From: an uncultured Bilophila sp. | GTDB lineage: Bacteria > Desulfobacterota > Desulfovibrionia > Desulfovibrionales > Desulfovibrionaceae | NCBI GenBank assembly: GCA_959604115.1 | Contig: CAUHBW010000140.1 | Span: 1 to 8,753 of the forward strand | Direction of reading: 5' to 3' | DNA length: 8,753 nucleotides | Shown: piece after piece, positions 1-6,211 of the stretch | How positions within the stretch are numbered: the stretch's first letter is position 1 | Layout: each line of letters opens with the position of its first letter | Position numbers and translations under genes: made by a program | The notes under the pieces: generated by a model | The model's database searches: none | The model's input: the letters and a program-made list of their open reading frames with translations, nothing else | What the model was told of the DNA's origin: nothing

Positions 1-67
1 CGTCTGAGGGAAAAGGGCACGGACGCATTCCAGCCCCCGGCCGACACGCCGCCGGAACCGAGGGGGT

Positions 68-90
68 CCGGGGGGAATCATTCCCCCCGG
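68..90. repeat. Perfect 10-bp hairpin, G6/C6 arms
   Basis: CCGGGGGGAA (68-77) and TTCCCCCCGG (81-90) are perfect inverted copies around the 3-nt loop TCA. The stem is very stable, but no T-tract follows on either strand, so it is not a textbook intrinsic terminator. It could be an mRNA 3'-end stabiliser or a Rho-dependent end for a gene to the left. I recall similar G-block/C-block hairpins scattered between genes in Desulfovibrio-type genomes; that is memory, not something shown here. Confidence 0.6.
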
Positions 91-109
91 CCCGCCGGGA
101 GGCGCGGGT

Positions 110-125
110 CCGGGCGGCAGCCCGG
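110..125. repeat. 6-bp hairpin CCGGGC/GCCCGG
   Basis: CCGGGC (110-115) and GCCCGG (120-125) pair perfectly around loop GGCA. It lies about 57 bases before the malic enzyme start, so it could sit in the 5' leader of that transcript or be the tail of the upstream unit. There is no T-tract and no known riboswitch pattern. Confidence 0.4.
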
Positions 126-182
126 CCGCCGGAGGCATCGCCTTTCACTACAACACCCCTATTTCACAGAAGGAATACGCAC

Positions 183-1496
<1,314 letters not shown>

Positions 1497-1503
1497 AAAG
1501 AAT

Positions 1504-1537
1504 GCCCTTCCGCTCCGTTGCAGCGGAGCGGAAGGGC
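1504..1537. terminator. 14-bp hairpin after malic enzyme
   Basis: Perfect arms 1504-1517 and 1524-1537 (GCCCTTCCGCTCCG and its complement) with loop TTGCAG start 7 nt after the malic enzyme stop. On the plus strand no T-run follows directly; the nearest is T8 at 1559-1566, so plus-strand termination by this stem alone is doubtful. On the minus strand the stem is followed by ATTCTTTTTATT, a good U-tract, yet no minus-strand gene ends here. It may act mainly as a 3'-end stabiliser for the malic enzyme mRNA or a partial terminator before the symporter. Confidence 0.6.
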
Positions 1538-1550
1538 GCCTTGTCGGTGA
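1526..1550 (+). repeat. 25-nt intergenic repeat, copy A
   Basis: This segment begins GAGCGGAAGGG and ends TCGGTGA. It matches 3386-3410 at 22 of 25 positions with no gaps. Its first 12 bases form most of the right arm of the hairpin at 1504-1537, while copy B has no matching left arm. Both copies lie downstream of a metabolic gene in non-coding spacer, so the match is not explained by shared protein coding. The role is unknown. Confidence 0.55.
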
Positions 1551-1621
1551 GGGCCGCGTTTTTTTTGGGAGGAACGGCGGCCGTCTCTTGGGGAGTTTCC
1601 GTCAAGGGGCGTCATTCCAGT

Positions 1622-1645
1622 TTGACGACCCTTCATACACTAACT
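1622..1645 (+). promoter_or_regulatory. Weak candidate promoter for the DASS symporter
   Basis: TTGACG (1622-1627) is a 5/6 match to the -35 consensus, but 17 nt downstream there is only a T-run (1645 on). TACACT (1636-1641) is a 4/6 match to a -10 but is too close to that -35, and the hexamer 17 nt upstream of it is poor. An AT-rich stretch (1635-1661) separates it from the GC-rich surroundings, which suits a promoter region. Offered as a location rather than an exact site. Confidence 0.25.
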
Positions 1646-1683
1646 TTTTTTGCTTTTTTCGCAAGCAGGGGAGAGGTGTCTGT

Positions 1684-3054
1684 ATGAAACGGTTTGCATG
1701 GAGCTTGTTGGCACTCGGCGTAGTGGCCTGCGGCGTGTTCCTGTTCGGCGGCTTTGACTGCCTCGCCGCGACCGGTACTTCCGGGGCCGCCATACCCGGC
1801 GATCCCACCAAAGCCTATATCACTCTTGGTATTCTCATCATCGCCGCGCTGCTGTTCGTGACCGAAGCCCTGCCGCTGCCCATCACGGCCATGCTCGTTC
1901 CGGTCGCGCTGTCCTCGACCGGCGTGCTGACCTCTAAGGTGGCCTTCAGCTACTTCGGCGACAACACCGTGGTGCTGTTCATGGCCATGTTCATCATCGG
2001 CGAATCCACCTTCGTCACCGGCTTCGCCGACAAGGTGGGCGAAACGGCCCTGAAGCTGTCCAAAGGCGACATGAAGAAACTGTTGCTGTTCTCCATGATC
2101 GCGGTCGGCGGCCTCTCCACCGTGCTGTCGAACACCGGTACGACCGCCGTGGCCGTGCCCATGATCATGGGCATGTGCGCCTCCGCCAAGGTCGCGCCCA
2201 GCAAGATTCTGATGCCCGTGGCCTTCGCCTCCTCGCTCGGCGGCACCGTGACCCTCGTGGGCACGCCCCCCAACGGCATCGTCAACTCCATGCTCGATCA
2301 GGTCGGCCTCCAGCAGTTCGGCTTCTTCGAATTCGGCAAGTTCGGCCTCATCCTGTTCGCCGTCGGCCTGCTGTACTACTGGGCGTTCGGCTACCGTCTG
2401 CTTCCCGCCGACAAGGGCGGCGAGGACCATTCCTTCGGTTCCGAAATCAAGGAACGCCGCACCAACAAGATGCCTTACTCCATCGGCATTTTCGCCTTCG
2501 TGGTCATCATGATGGTGACCGGCTACCTGCCCCTGACCACCGCCGCCGTGCTCGGCGCGTGCCTCGTGGTGGCGACCCGCTGCATGAGCATGAAGGAAGC
2601 CTTCCACTGCATCGACTGGGTGACCATCTTCCTGTTCGCCGGCATGCTGTCCATGTCCGCCGCCATGCAGAAGTCCGGCGCCGCCGCGATGGTGGCCAAT
2701 ACGCTGGTGTCCAGCGTGTCCGGACCCTACATGCTGATGTTCGCCTGCTGCGCGCTGACCATGATCCTCACCAACTTCATGTCCAACACCGCGACCGCGG
2801 CGCTCATGGCTCCGCTGGCCCTTCCCATCGCCGTCGGCGGCGGCGTTTCGCCCCTGCCGCTCATGATGGGCATTTGTATGTCCGCGTCCGCCTGCTTCCT
2901 GACCCCCATCGCCACGCCTCCGAACACCATCGTTCTGACGCCCGGCCGTTATTCCTTCATGGACTACATCAAGGCAGGCTGGCCGCTCCAGATCATCAGC
3001 CTCGTCCTGTGCGTGTTCGTCATCCCGATGATCTGGCCCTTCGCCGTCAAGTAG
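1684..3054 (+). CDS. DASS/SLC13-family sodium:dicarboxylate symporter
   Basis: An inner-membrane symporter of 456 aa with about 11 hydrophobic segments, related to VcINDY/CitT-type carriers that import C4-dicarboxylates or other divalent anions with Na+. Both inverted repeats show the signature: SNTGTT (Ser149-Asn150-Thr151) followed by GTPPNG (193-198), and SNTATA (Ser367-Asn368-Thr369) followed by ATPPNT (410-415). These are the Na+ and carboxylate sites of the family. The N-terminus (MKRF, then a hydrophobic stretch to about 29) is signal-peptide-like or an extra first helix. I chose ATG 1684 because GAGAGG (1671-1676) sits 7 nt upstream; an in-frame TTG at 1588 would add 32 unconserved, non-membrane residues. 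It lies 187 nt after malic enzyme, so malate, fumarate or succinate are likely substrates. Some SLC13 members of sulfate reducers carry sulfate, which remains an alternative. Confidence 0.92.
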   Translation: MKRFAWSLLALGVVACGVFLFGGFDCLAATGTSGAAIPGDPTKAYITLGILIIAALLFVTEALPLPITAMLVPVALSSTGVLTSKVAFSYFGDNTVVLFMAMFIIGESTFVTGFADKVGETALKLSKGDMKKLLLFSMIAVGGLSTVLSNTGTTAVAVPMIMGMCASAKVAPSKILMPVAFASSLGGTVTLVGTPPNGIVNSMLDQVGLQQFGFFEFGKFGLILFAVGLLYYWAFGYRLLPADKGGEDHSFGSEIKERRTNKMPYSIGIFAFVVIMMVTGYLPLTTAAVLGACLVVATRCMSMKEAFHCIDWVTIFLFAGMLSMSAAMQKSGAAAMVANTLVSSVSGPYMLMFACCALTMILTNFMSNTATAALMAPLALPIAVGGGVSPLPLMMGICMSASACFLTPIATPPNTIVLTPGRYSFMDYIKAGWPLQIISLVLCVFVIPMIWPFAVK

Positions 3055-3080
3055 ACGAGCCCTCAACCATGTCCCACTCG

Positions 3081-3108
3081 CGGCGTCCTGTCCCCAACCG
3101 GGACGCCG
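3081..3108 (+). repeat. 8-bp hairpin just after the symporter
   Basis: CGGCGTCC (3081-3088) pairs with GGACGCCG (3101-3108) around a 12-nt loop, 26 nt after the symporter stop. A pyrimidine-rich C/T stretch follows instead of a T-run, so this is probably a 3'-end stabilising hairpin ahead of the true terminator at 3185-3222. Confidence 0.4.
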
Positions 3109-3126
3109 CACTTCCCCTCCCCCCTC

Positions 3127-3165
3127 GGACGTTCCCCGGCGGCACGGTGCCGTCGGGGGGCGTCC
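3127..3165. repeat. 39-nt near-perfect hairpin
   Basis: Arms 3127-3145 and 3147-3165 can pair over 19 positions if G-U pairs are allowed (the core CCCCGGCGGCAC against GTGCCGTCGGGG has one wobble, and two more lie in the outer stem). The innermost pairs will open to give a small loop around 3144-3148. It lies between the symporter and its intrinsic terminator. No T-run follows on either strand. Confidence 0.45.
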
Positions 3166-3184
3166 CCCCCTCGGCGGGACGGGC

Positions 3185-3222
3185 AACGCCTGTCGCATTC
3201 ATCGCGGCAGGCGTTTTGTTTT
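3185..3222 (+). terminator. Intrinsic terminator of the symporter transcript
   Basis: AACGCCTGTCGC (3185-3196) pairs with GCGGCAGGCGTT (3204-3215) through 12 pairs with one G-U wobble and a 7-nt loop, and is followed at once by TTGTTTT. This is the only structure after the symporter with both a strong stem and a plus-strand U-tract, so it most likely ends the transcript 131 nt past the stop codon. Confidence 0.85.
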
Positions 3223-3351
3223 GGCGGGGAGAGGCGGAGAAGGGCGGCTCCGGCGGCGGGAAGTGCCGTGAAGCCGCGTTGCGGGACGCCTCCGGCGACC
3301 ATGAGGGCCGGGGCGCTGTGGGCTCAAGATTCCCCGACGGAATTCCTGACG

Positions 3352-3369
3352 GCGCCGGTTGCGCCGGTT
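3352..3369. repeat. Tandem 9-nt duplication GCGCCGGTT x2
   Basis: GCGCCGGTT occurs at 3352-3360 and again, exactly, at 3361-3369, followed by a partial third unit TCCGGTT (3370-3376). The same bases also form a hairpin, CGGCGC (3350-3355) with GCGCCG (3361-3366). Probably a replication-slippage product in unconstrained DNA. Confidence 0.5.
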
Positions 3370-3385
3370 TCCGGTTGAATGTGCC

Positions 3386-3410
3386 GAGCGGAAGGGGGCG
3401 TTTTCGGTGA
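3386..3410 (+). repeat. 25-nt intergenic repeat, copy B
   Basis: Ungapped match to 1526-1550 at 22 of 25 bases, with the same GAGCGGAAGGG start and TCGGTGA end. Copy B is not part of a strong hairpin, so whatever keeps the two copies alike is not simply the stem seen at copy A. Confidence 0.55.
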
Positions 3411-3485
3411 AACGGGCTTCCGATGTGTATGCTTTCTTTGGACGGATGCGCCGTGGACGGGAGGGGCGGCGTGTGCGCGGACGGC

Positions 3486-3522
3486 AAAAAAACAGGGAGA
3501 AACGGAGGGCCGTCTCTCCCTG
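3486..3522 (-). terminator. Intrinsic terminator of the BASS transporter gene
   Basis: Read on the minus strand, CAGGGAGAGACGG pairs with CCGTTTCTCCCTG over 13 positions (one G-U) around loop CCCT, followed directly by seven T. In plus coordinates the arms are 3493-3505 and 3510-3522 and the A-tract is 3486-3492. It begins 17 nt past the BASS stop codon and is a textbook Rho-independent terminator. Confidence 0.88.
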
Positions 3523-3539
3523 GGAGGTGCGAGGGAAGA

Positions 3540-4565
3540 TTATTTTTTGAGTTCGTTCTTGACGCGGGAGGGCACGACGGCAAGGAGGGAGGCGGCCTCC
3601 TCGGAGGCGCGCAGGAGGGCATGTTTCTTTTCGTGGTAGTCGTGAAGGCGACGAAGGATGCGGTCGTCACGGCGGCCTTTGAGCCATATCTGGGTGGCGT
3701 TCACGATGTTCTGGAAGATGGAGTAGGCCGCCAGCGAGACGGAGGCGATGGGATCGAGGTATTGGAAGGTCAGCCACATGGGCAGGATGATGTTTTTCTG
3801 GGCCAGCGCCTGCCCCCCGGCGATGCGGCGGTGGTAGCGCGCTCCGATGACCTTGCCCAGCACGAAGTTGGCTGTGCATACGCCGATGCCGGTCAGGGCG
3901 AGGAAGAATTCGAGTTCGTAGTCCTTTTCCCCCGGCTTGAGGAGCTGCTCGAAGGTGCCGCCCATGAGGATGGTCAGCATCAGGGCCCAGATGTAGTAGG
4001 ACAGGATGCCCCAGCGAAGGAGCAGGGCGTTGAGTTTCGGGGCGGTGTACTGGATGAACCACGCGAGGAGCAGCGGCAGGAGCATGGTGGGGCCCACGCG
4101 CAGGGCCACGCTGCACATGGTTTCAAAGAAGGGCACGTCCACCGGACCCGTCGCGATGATCGGCAGGACCAACGGCGCGAGGAGCACGATGGCGACGCTG
4201 CTCAGGAAGACGTAGGCCGCGAGAAAGGCCACGCTGCCGCCGAGCATGCCGGTGATGATGGCCGCCGCCGTCGCCGTGGGCGTGAGGGCCGCCATGCACA
4301 CGCCCTGCGCGATGGCGGGATGCCACGGCAGGGTGGCGGCGTAGAGCCCGAGGCCCATGGCTACCTGAATCCCCAGCAGGATCAGCAGCAGCGGATGGAA
4401 GCGGAGATCGCGCGGCGAGATGTTGCAGAACGTCAGCAGAAGCATGATCGCGAGCAGCCACGGAGTCAAGGGAGTGAACTGGGAGAAGAAGCTGTGCCCC
4501 AGAGCTCCCACCACGATGGCGATGAGCAGAGTCCACTGTTTGAGCGTACGCAGCAAGTGTTTCAT
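3540..4565 (-). CDS. BASS-family (bile acid:sodium symporter fold) transporter
   Basis: An inner-membrane protein of 341 aa with about nine or ten hydrophobic helices to residue 295 and a charged cytosolic tail (296-341, rich in Arg, Lys, Glu and His). The region TPTATAAAIITGMLGG (95-110) followed by AFLAAYVFLSSVAIVLLAPLV matches the BASS pattern in which a Pro-Thr-broken helix precedes a conserved hydrophobic helix ending in P-L. Near the C-terminus, GQALAQKNIILP (251-262) resembles the family's Gln/Asn-containing crossing helix. The fold is Na+-coupled import of organic anions; bacterial members carry varied substrates (pantoate, keto acids, bile acids), so the substrate is open. ATG 4565 was chosen because GGAGG (plus 4573-4577) lies 7 nt upstream; an in-frame ATG at 4634 would add 23 residues and lies upstream of the candidate promoter. 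It is monocistronic: own promoter, own terminator. Confidence 0.8.
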   Translation of the reverse strand: MKHLLRTLKQWTLLIAIVVGALGHSFFSQFTPLTPWLLAIMLLLTFCNISPRDLRFHPLLLILLGIQVAMGLGLYAATLPWHPAIAQGVCMAALTPTATAAAIITGMLGGSVAFLAAYVFLSSVAIVLLAPLVLPIIATGPVDVPFFETMCSVALRVGPTMLLPLLLAWFIQYTAPKLNALLLRWGILSYYIWALMLTILMGGTFEQLLKPGEKDYELEFFLALTGIGVCTANFVLGKVIGARYHRRIAGGQALAQKNIILPMWLTFQYLDPIASVSLAAYSIFQNIVNATQIWLKGRRDDRILRRLHDYHEKKHALLRASEEAASLLAVVPSRVKNELKK

Positions 4566-4605
4566 CTTGCCCCCTCCGGCTCCCGCATCATGTGGAGCCG
4601 TATCC

Positions 4606-4634
4606 ACCATACAAAACGCCGGTGGGGTTATCAA
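4606..4634 (-). promoter_or_regulatory. Candidate sigma70 promoter for the BASS gene
   Basis: On the minus strand, TTGATA (plus 4629-4634, 5/6 to the -35) is separated by exactly 17 nt from TATGGT (plus 4606-4611, 4/6 to the -10). The predicted start near 4599 gives a leader of about 34 nt containing the GGAGG ribosome binding site. The -10 partly overlaps a small inverted repeat, GTGGA-6nt-TCCAC (4592-4607), which could be an operator or chance. Confidence 0.45.
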
Positions 4635-4639
4635 GCAAG

Positions 4640-4911
4640 AATTCTGGGGGGTTGCGGATGATTATCATGTGAGGAAAAGCGTTTTCCGCTATCCGTCCGC
4701 GCCTGCGCTCTCGTGAAAGAAGCTAACGGGCGTAAAACGTTTCCGAATGTCGACAGGCGGACGCCGCCGGGCCGCCGGTTTCCCTTGCTCCCGAAAAGAG
4801 ACGGGGCTTTCCGGCGGAATGGCGGCTTTGATCGGGTGGTACAGCGTTGTGGGGGACGGGGATAGCGGCACGCGGTCGGCTTTGCCATGATGGGGGCTAT
4901 ATGGTGTTTCC
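4640..4911. other. Non-coding stretch upstream of the BASS promoter
   Basis: About 270 bases with no supported gene. Minus-strand frames stay open here, but their translations are Arg/Pro/Ser-rich without domain or ribosome binding site. GGAAAA-3nt-TTTTCC (4673-4687) is a short inverted repeat just upstream of the BASS promoter and might bind a regulator. A TATATG at 4898-4903 could be a -10 for the small ORF at 4947, but its -35 is weak. Confidence 0.45.
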
Positions 4912-4938
4912 GGCGTGGGCACGCCTCCCGAAAGGAGG
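4912..4938 (+). promoter_or_regulatory. Overlapping hairpins enclosing a strong Shine-Dalgarno
   Basis: GAAAGGAGG (4930-4938) is a 9-nt match to the anti-Shine-Dalgarno end of 16S rRNA, 8 nt before ATG 4947. Its GGAGG (4934-4938) pairs perfectly with CCTCC (4924-4928) around loop CGAAA, so the site can be locked in a 5-bp, four-GC stem. The CC at 4924-4925 is also the last part of a competing hairpin, GGCGTG (4912-4917) with CACGCC (4920-4925). The two stems cannot form fully together. This geometry would allow translation control, but there is no evidence yet of what would flip it. Confidence 0.45.
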
Positions 4939-4946
4939 ATATCCCC

Positions 4947-5033
4947 ATGCGGCGCTTCCTGCGGGACGTGGCGATTCAAGCAATCGCCAGCGTCATAGCG
5001 GTTGTGGTTTTGCGGTTCATTCTGAATCAGTAA
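4947..5033 (+). CDS. 28-aa putative single-pass membrane peptide
   Basis: This small ORF encodes 28 residues: a positively charged start (MRRFLRD), then a nearly uninterrupted hydrophobic segment from about Val8 to Leu26, ending ILNQ. Arg23 interrupts the segment near its end. The shape, a basic N-terminus and one helix, suits an inner-membrane micro-peptide such as a type I toxin or a small membrane-protein regulator, but I recognise no family. The case for translation is the near-perfect ribosome binding site GAAAGGAGG, 8 nt upstream, in a spacer otherwise lacking such sites. Against it: short ORFs arise by chance, no convincing promoter is seen, and no clear terminator follows. The ribosome binding site can pair with CCTCC just upstream, so expression may be kept low. 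Confidence 0.5.
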   Translation: MRRFLRDVAIQAIASVIAVVVLRFILNQ

Positions 5034-5209
5034 CGCGGTTGCCCCGGTAGGAAGCGCACTCACGTTACGGCTCTTTCGATTCACAGGCCAAAATTTTTTG
5101 CCGTACGGGCCTGCGCCATGCGATCGACACGGCGCTTTCGCGCCCTTCCCGCGAACGTCCGGTGGAAGGCAAGGCCTTCTTTCCGCCGGAAAGAGCGTGG
5201 GAAAAAGAA
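5034..5209. other. Spacer between the small ORF and the tRNA terminator
   Basis: I see no gene in these roughly 175 bases. A 7-bp hairpin, TCTTTCC (5178-5184) with GGAAAGA (5188-5194), and a short AT-rich patch (AAAATTTTTT, 5092-5101) are the only marks. The AT patch could serve as a U-tract for a transcript of the small ORF, but no strong stem precedes it. Confidence 0.4.
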
Positions 5210-5210
5210 A

Positions 5211-5242
5211 AAGCCCTTACGGATTGCAATCCGTAAGGGCTT
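5211..5242 (-). terminator. tRNA-Arg terminator, 32-nt perfect palindrome
   Basis: The 32 bases are fully self-complementary: 15-nt arms 5211-5225 and 5228-5242 around the central GC. On the minus strand the stem lies 8 nt past the tRNA CCA end and runs into TTTTTCTTTTT (plus 5202-5212), a strong U-tract, so it ends the tRNA transcript. On the plus strand it is followed by TTGTTTTC, a weaker U-tract, so it may also stop rightward transcripts from the small ORF. Confidence 0.85.
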
Positions 5243-5250
5243 GTTTTCAC

Positions 5251-5327
5251 TGGTGCGCCCGGCGCGATTCGAACGCACGGCCTTTAGCTCCGGAGGCTAA
5301 CGCTCTATCCGACTGAGCTACGGGCGC
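5251..5327 (-). tRNA. tRNA-Arg (anticodon CCG)
   Basis: A complete 77-nt cloverleaf on the minus strand. The acceptor stem is GCGCCCG with CGGGCGC, followed by A73 and an encoded CCA. The D arm is GCTC/GAGC, the anticodon stem TTAGC/GCTAA with loop CTCCGGA, and the T arm GTGCG/CGCGC with TTCGAAT. The anticodon CCG (plus 5291-5293) reads Arg CGG codons, useful in such a GC-rich genome. It has its own promoter and terminator and no neighbouring tRNA. Such genes are common phage or island attachment sites, but no integrase or repeated 3' end is in the window. Confidence 0.97.
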
Positions 5328-5360
5328 GTAATCTCCCCGAAGGGACACCACAGAGTTGGA

Positions 5361-5389
5361 AAGCTAGCTCTTGTGCCGCGTCCTGTCAA
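5361..5389 (-). promoter_or_regulatory. Promoter of tRNA-Arg
   Basis: On the minus strand a perfect -35 TTGACA (plus 5384-5389) is followed after 17 nt by TAGCTT (plus 5361-5366, 3/6 to the -10). The expected start near 5354 is about 27 nt before the tRNA 5' end, a normal leader. The position directly upstream of a stable RNA gene supports the call. Confidence 0.6.
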
Positions 5390-5399
5390 GCTGTATGCT
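5371..5399 (+). promoter_or_regulatory. Weak candidate promoter for the hydrolase-lptFG cluster
   Basis: TTGTGC (5371-5376, 3/6) and TATGCT (5394-5399, 4/6) are spaced 17 nt on the plus strand and overlap the divergent tRNA promoter. A start near 5406 would give a leader of about 100 nt. The 11-nt sequence TTGTGCCGCGT that begins this -35 recurs exactly at 5436-5446, 65 nt on; this direct repeat might be a regulator site or chance. Confidence 0.3.
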
Positions 5400-5504
5400 C
5401 GACCATCGGGACAATGCGGGGGAGCGGCATGTCGTTTGTGCCGCGTTTTGGCGTCCTCCTGATCGGTTTTCCGCACGTCCCTCTTTCTTTATCAAGGAGT
5501 TATC

Positions 5505-6197
5505 ATGAGCGTTTCCGTTACCTGGTACGGTCATTCCAATTTCAAGGTTTCCTGCGGCGGCGTGTCCGTCCTTATCGATCCGTTCTTCACCCACAACCCT
5601 TCCTGTCCCGTGACCTGGAACGCGGCGGGCAAACCGGACCTCGTTCTCGTCACTCATGACCACGGCGATCACGTCGGCGACGCGGTCGCCGTGTGCAAGG
5701 CCGGGGGCGTGACCTGCGGCTGCGTGGTGGGCACGGCGGAACGGCTGATCGACGCCGGATTGCCGCAGTCCTGCGTTCCGGGGGGGATAGGTTTCAACGT
5801 CGGCGGCTCCATTGAAGTGAAGGGCATCCGCGTGACCATGACGCAGGCGTTCCATTCCTCCGAAAGCTCCGTGCCCGTGGGCTATGTGGTGACCATGCCG
5901 GGCGGCTTCACCTTTTATCACGCGGGCGATACCGGCATCTTCTCCAGCATGGAGCTGATCGGTTCGCTGTACCCGCTGGATTTGGCCCTGTTGCCCGTGG
6001 GCGGCTTCTTCACGATGGACGGCCTGCAGGCCGCCCACGCCGCGCGCCTGCTCAAGCCCAAGGCCGTGATTCCCATGCACTGGGGCACGTTCCCGGTACT
6101 GGCTCAGGACGCCTCCGCGTTCACGGCGCATCTCGCGTCCGTCGCGCCCGGCGTCCGCGCCGTGGTCATGAAGCCCGGCGAAACCATCGAATGCTGA
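5505..6197 (+). CDS. UPF0173-type metal-dependent hydrolase (metallo-beta-lactamase fold)
   Basis: A cytoplasmic protein of 230 aa, the usual length for this YtkL/UPF0173 branch of the metallo-beta-lactamase superfamily. The metal site is visible: His51-Asp52-His53-Gly54-Asp55-His56 in THDHGDH, His117 in QAFHSS, Asp142 in HAGDTGIF, and His192 in PMHWGTFP. WYGHSNF at the start (His10) and LIDPFF (23-28) are also family marks. No signal peptide is present. The physiological substrate of the family is not established; a hydrolytic two-metal enzyme is all that can be claimed. AAGGAG (5494-5499) lies 5 nt before the ATG. It is first in a same-strand run with the 65-aa protein, lptF and lptG, with a 14-nt gap to the next gene, so co-transcription is likely. 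All metal ligands are intact. Confidence 0.9.
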   Translation: MSVSVTWYGHSNFKVSCGGVSVLIDPFFTHNPSCPVTWNAAGKPDLVLVTHDHGDHVGDAVAVCKAGGVTCGCVVGTAERLIDAGLPQSCVPGGIGFNVGGSIEVKGIRVTMTQAFHSSESSVPVGYVVTMPGGFTFYHAGDTGIFSSMELIGSLYPLDLALLPVGGFFTMDGLQAAHAARLLKPKAVIPMHWGTFPVLAQDASAFTAHLASVAPGVRAVVMKPGETIEC

Positions 6198-6211
6198 CAC
6201 CGAGGATCACC

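Larger units (their letters stand above)
1..182. other. Gene-free leader before malic enzyme
   Basis: No supported coding region is visible here. One frame is open into the malic enzyme start, but its translation is a run of Arg, Pro and Gly with no recognisable domain, so I read it as GC-rich spacer. The stretch holds two perfect hairpins, at 68-90 and 110-125, which may belong to the 3' end of a gene lying left of the window. A calmer, AT-richer stretch (about 143-180) directly precedes the malic enzyme ribosome binding site. I could not pick a convincing sigma70 promoter. Confidence 0.6.
3223..3485. other. Spacer sealed between two converging terminators
   Basis: Plus-strand transcription ends at about 3222 and minus-strand transcription at about 3486, leaving 263 bases that neither flanking gene should transcribe. 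I see no ORF with a plausible ribosome binding site and recognisable protein. It holds a 9-nt tandem duplication (3352-3369) and the second copy of the 25-nt repeat (3386-3410). The base composition is as GC-rich as the rest. Confidence 0.6.

Noticed and set aside
1588..1683. TTG start at 1588 for the DASS symporter
   Set aside because: It has no suitable Shine-Dalgarno, would add 32 residues that do not resemble a membrane-protein start, and would run through the AT-rich putative promoter region. ATG 1684 has GAGAGG at good spacing.
1633..3198. Long minus-strand open frame (521 codons) opposite the DASS symporter, and similar long antisense frames opposite the lpt genes
   Set aside because: The translations are His/Gly/Arg/Asp-rich low-complexity strings with no domain. 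They are the usual mirror of GC-rich coding DNA, while the plus-strand genes carry clear family motifs.
4566..4634. Upstream ATG (4634) for the BASS gene
   Set aside because: The extra 23 residues have no family resemblance, the start overlaps the -35 of the candidate promoter, and ATG 4565 has a GGAGG site 7 nt away.
4868..4884. Possible sigma54 (-24/-12) promoter ahead of the 28-aa ORF
   Set aside because: GGCACG is present, but the downstream TTGC lies at the wrong spacing and the correctly spaced dinucleotide has CGGC instead of TTGC.
4689..5084. 131-codon minus-strand frame across the spacer and over the 28-aa ORF
   Set aside because: It has no ribosome binding site, a Pro/Arg/Ser-rich translation and no recognisable fold. 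The open frame is explained by GC content. The 28-aa ORF on the other strand has far better start signals.
5251..5327. tRNA-Arg as an integration site for a mobile island
   Set aside because: No integrase, no duplicated tRNA 3' end and no change in gene character nearby; the flanking genes are housekeeping.
6191..6211. Upstream ATG at 6191 for the 65-aa protein
   Set aside because: It overlaps the hydrolase stop codon and lacks its own ribosome binding site. ATG 6212 has GAGG 6 nt upstream. Coupled initiation at 6191 cannot be completely excluded.
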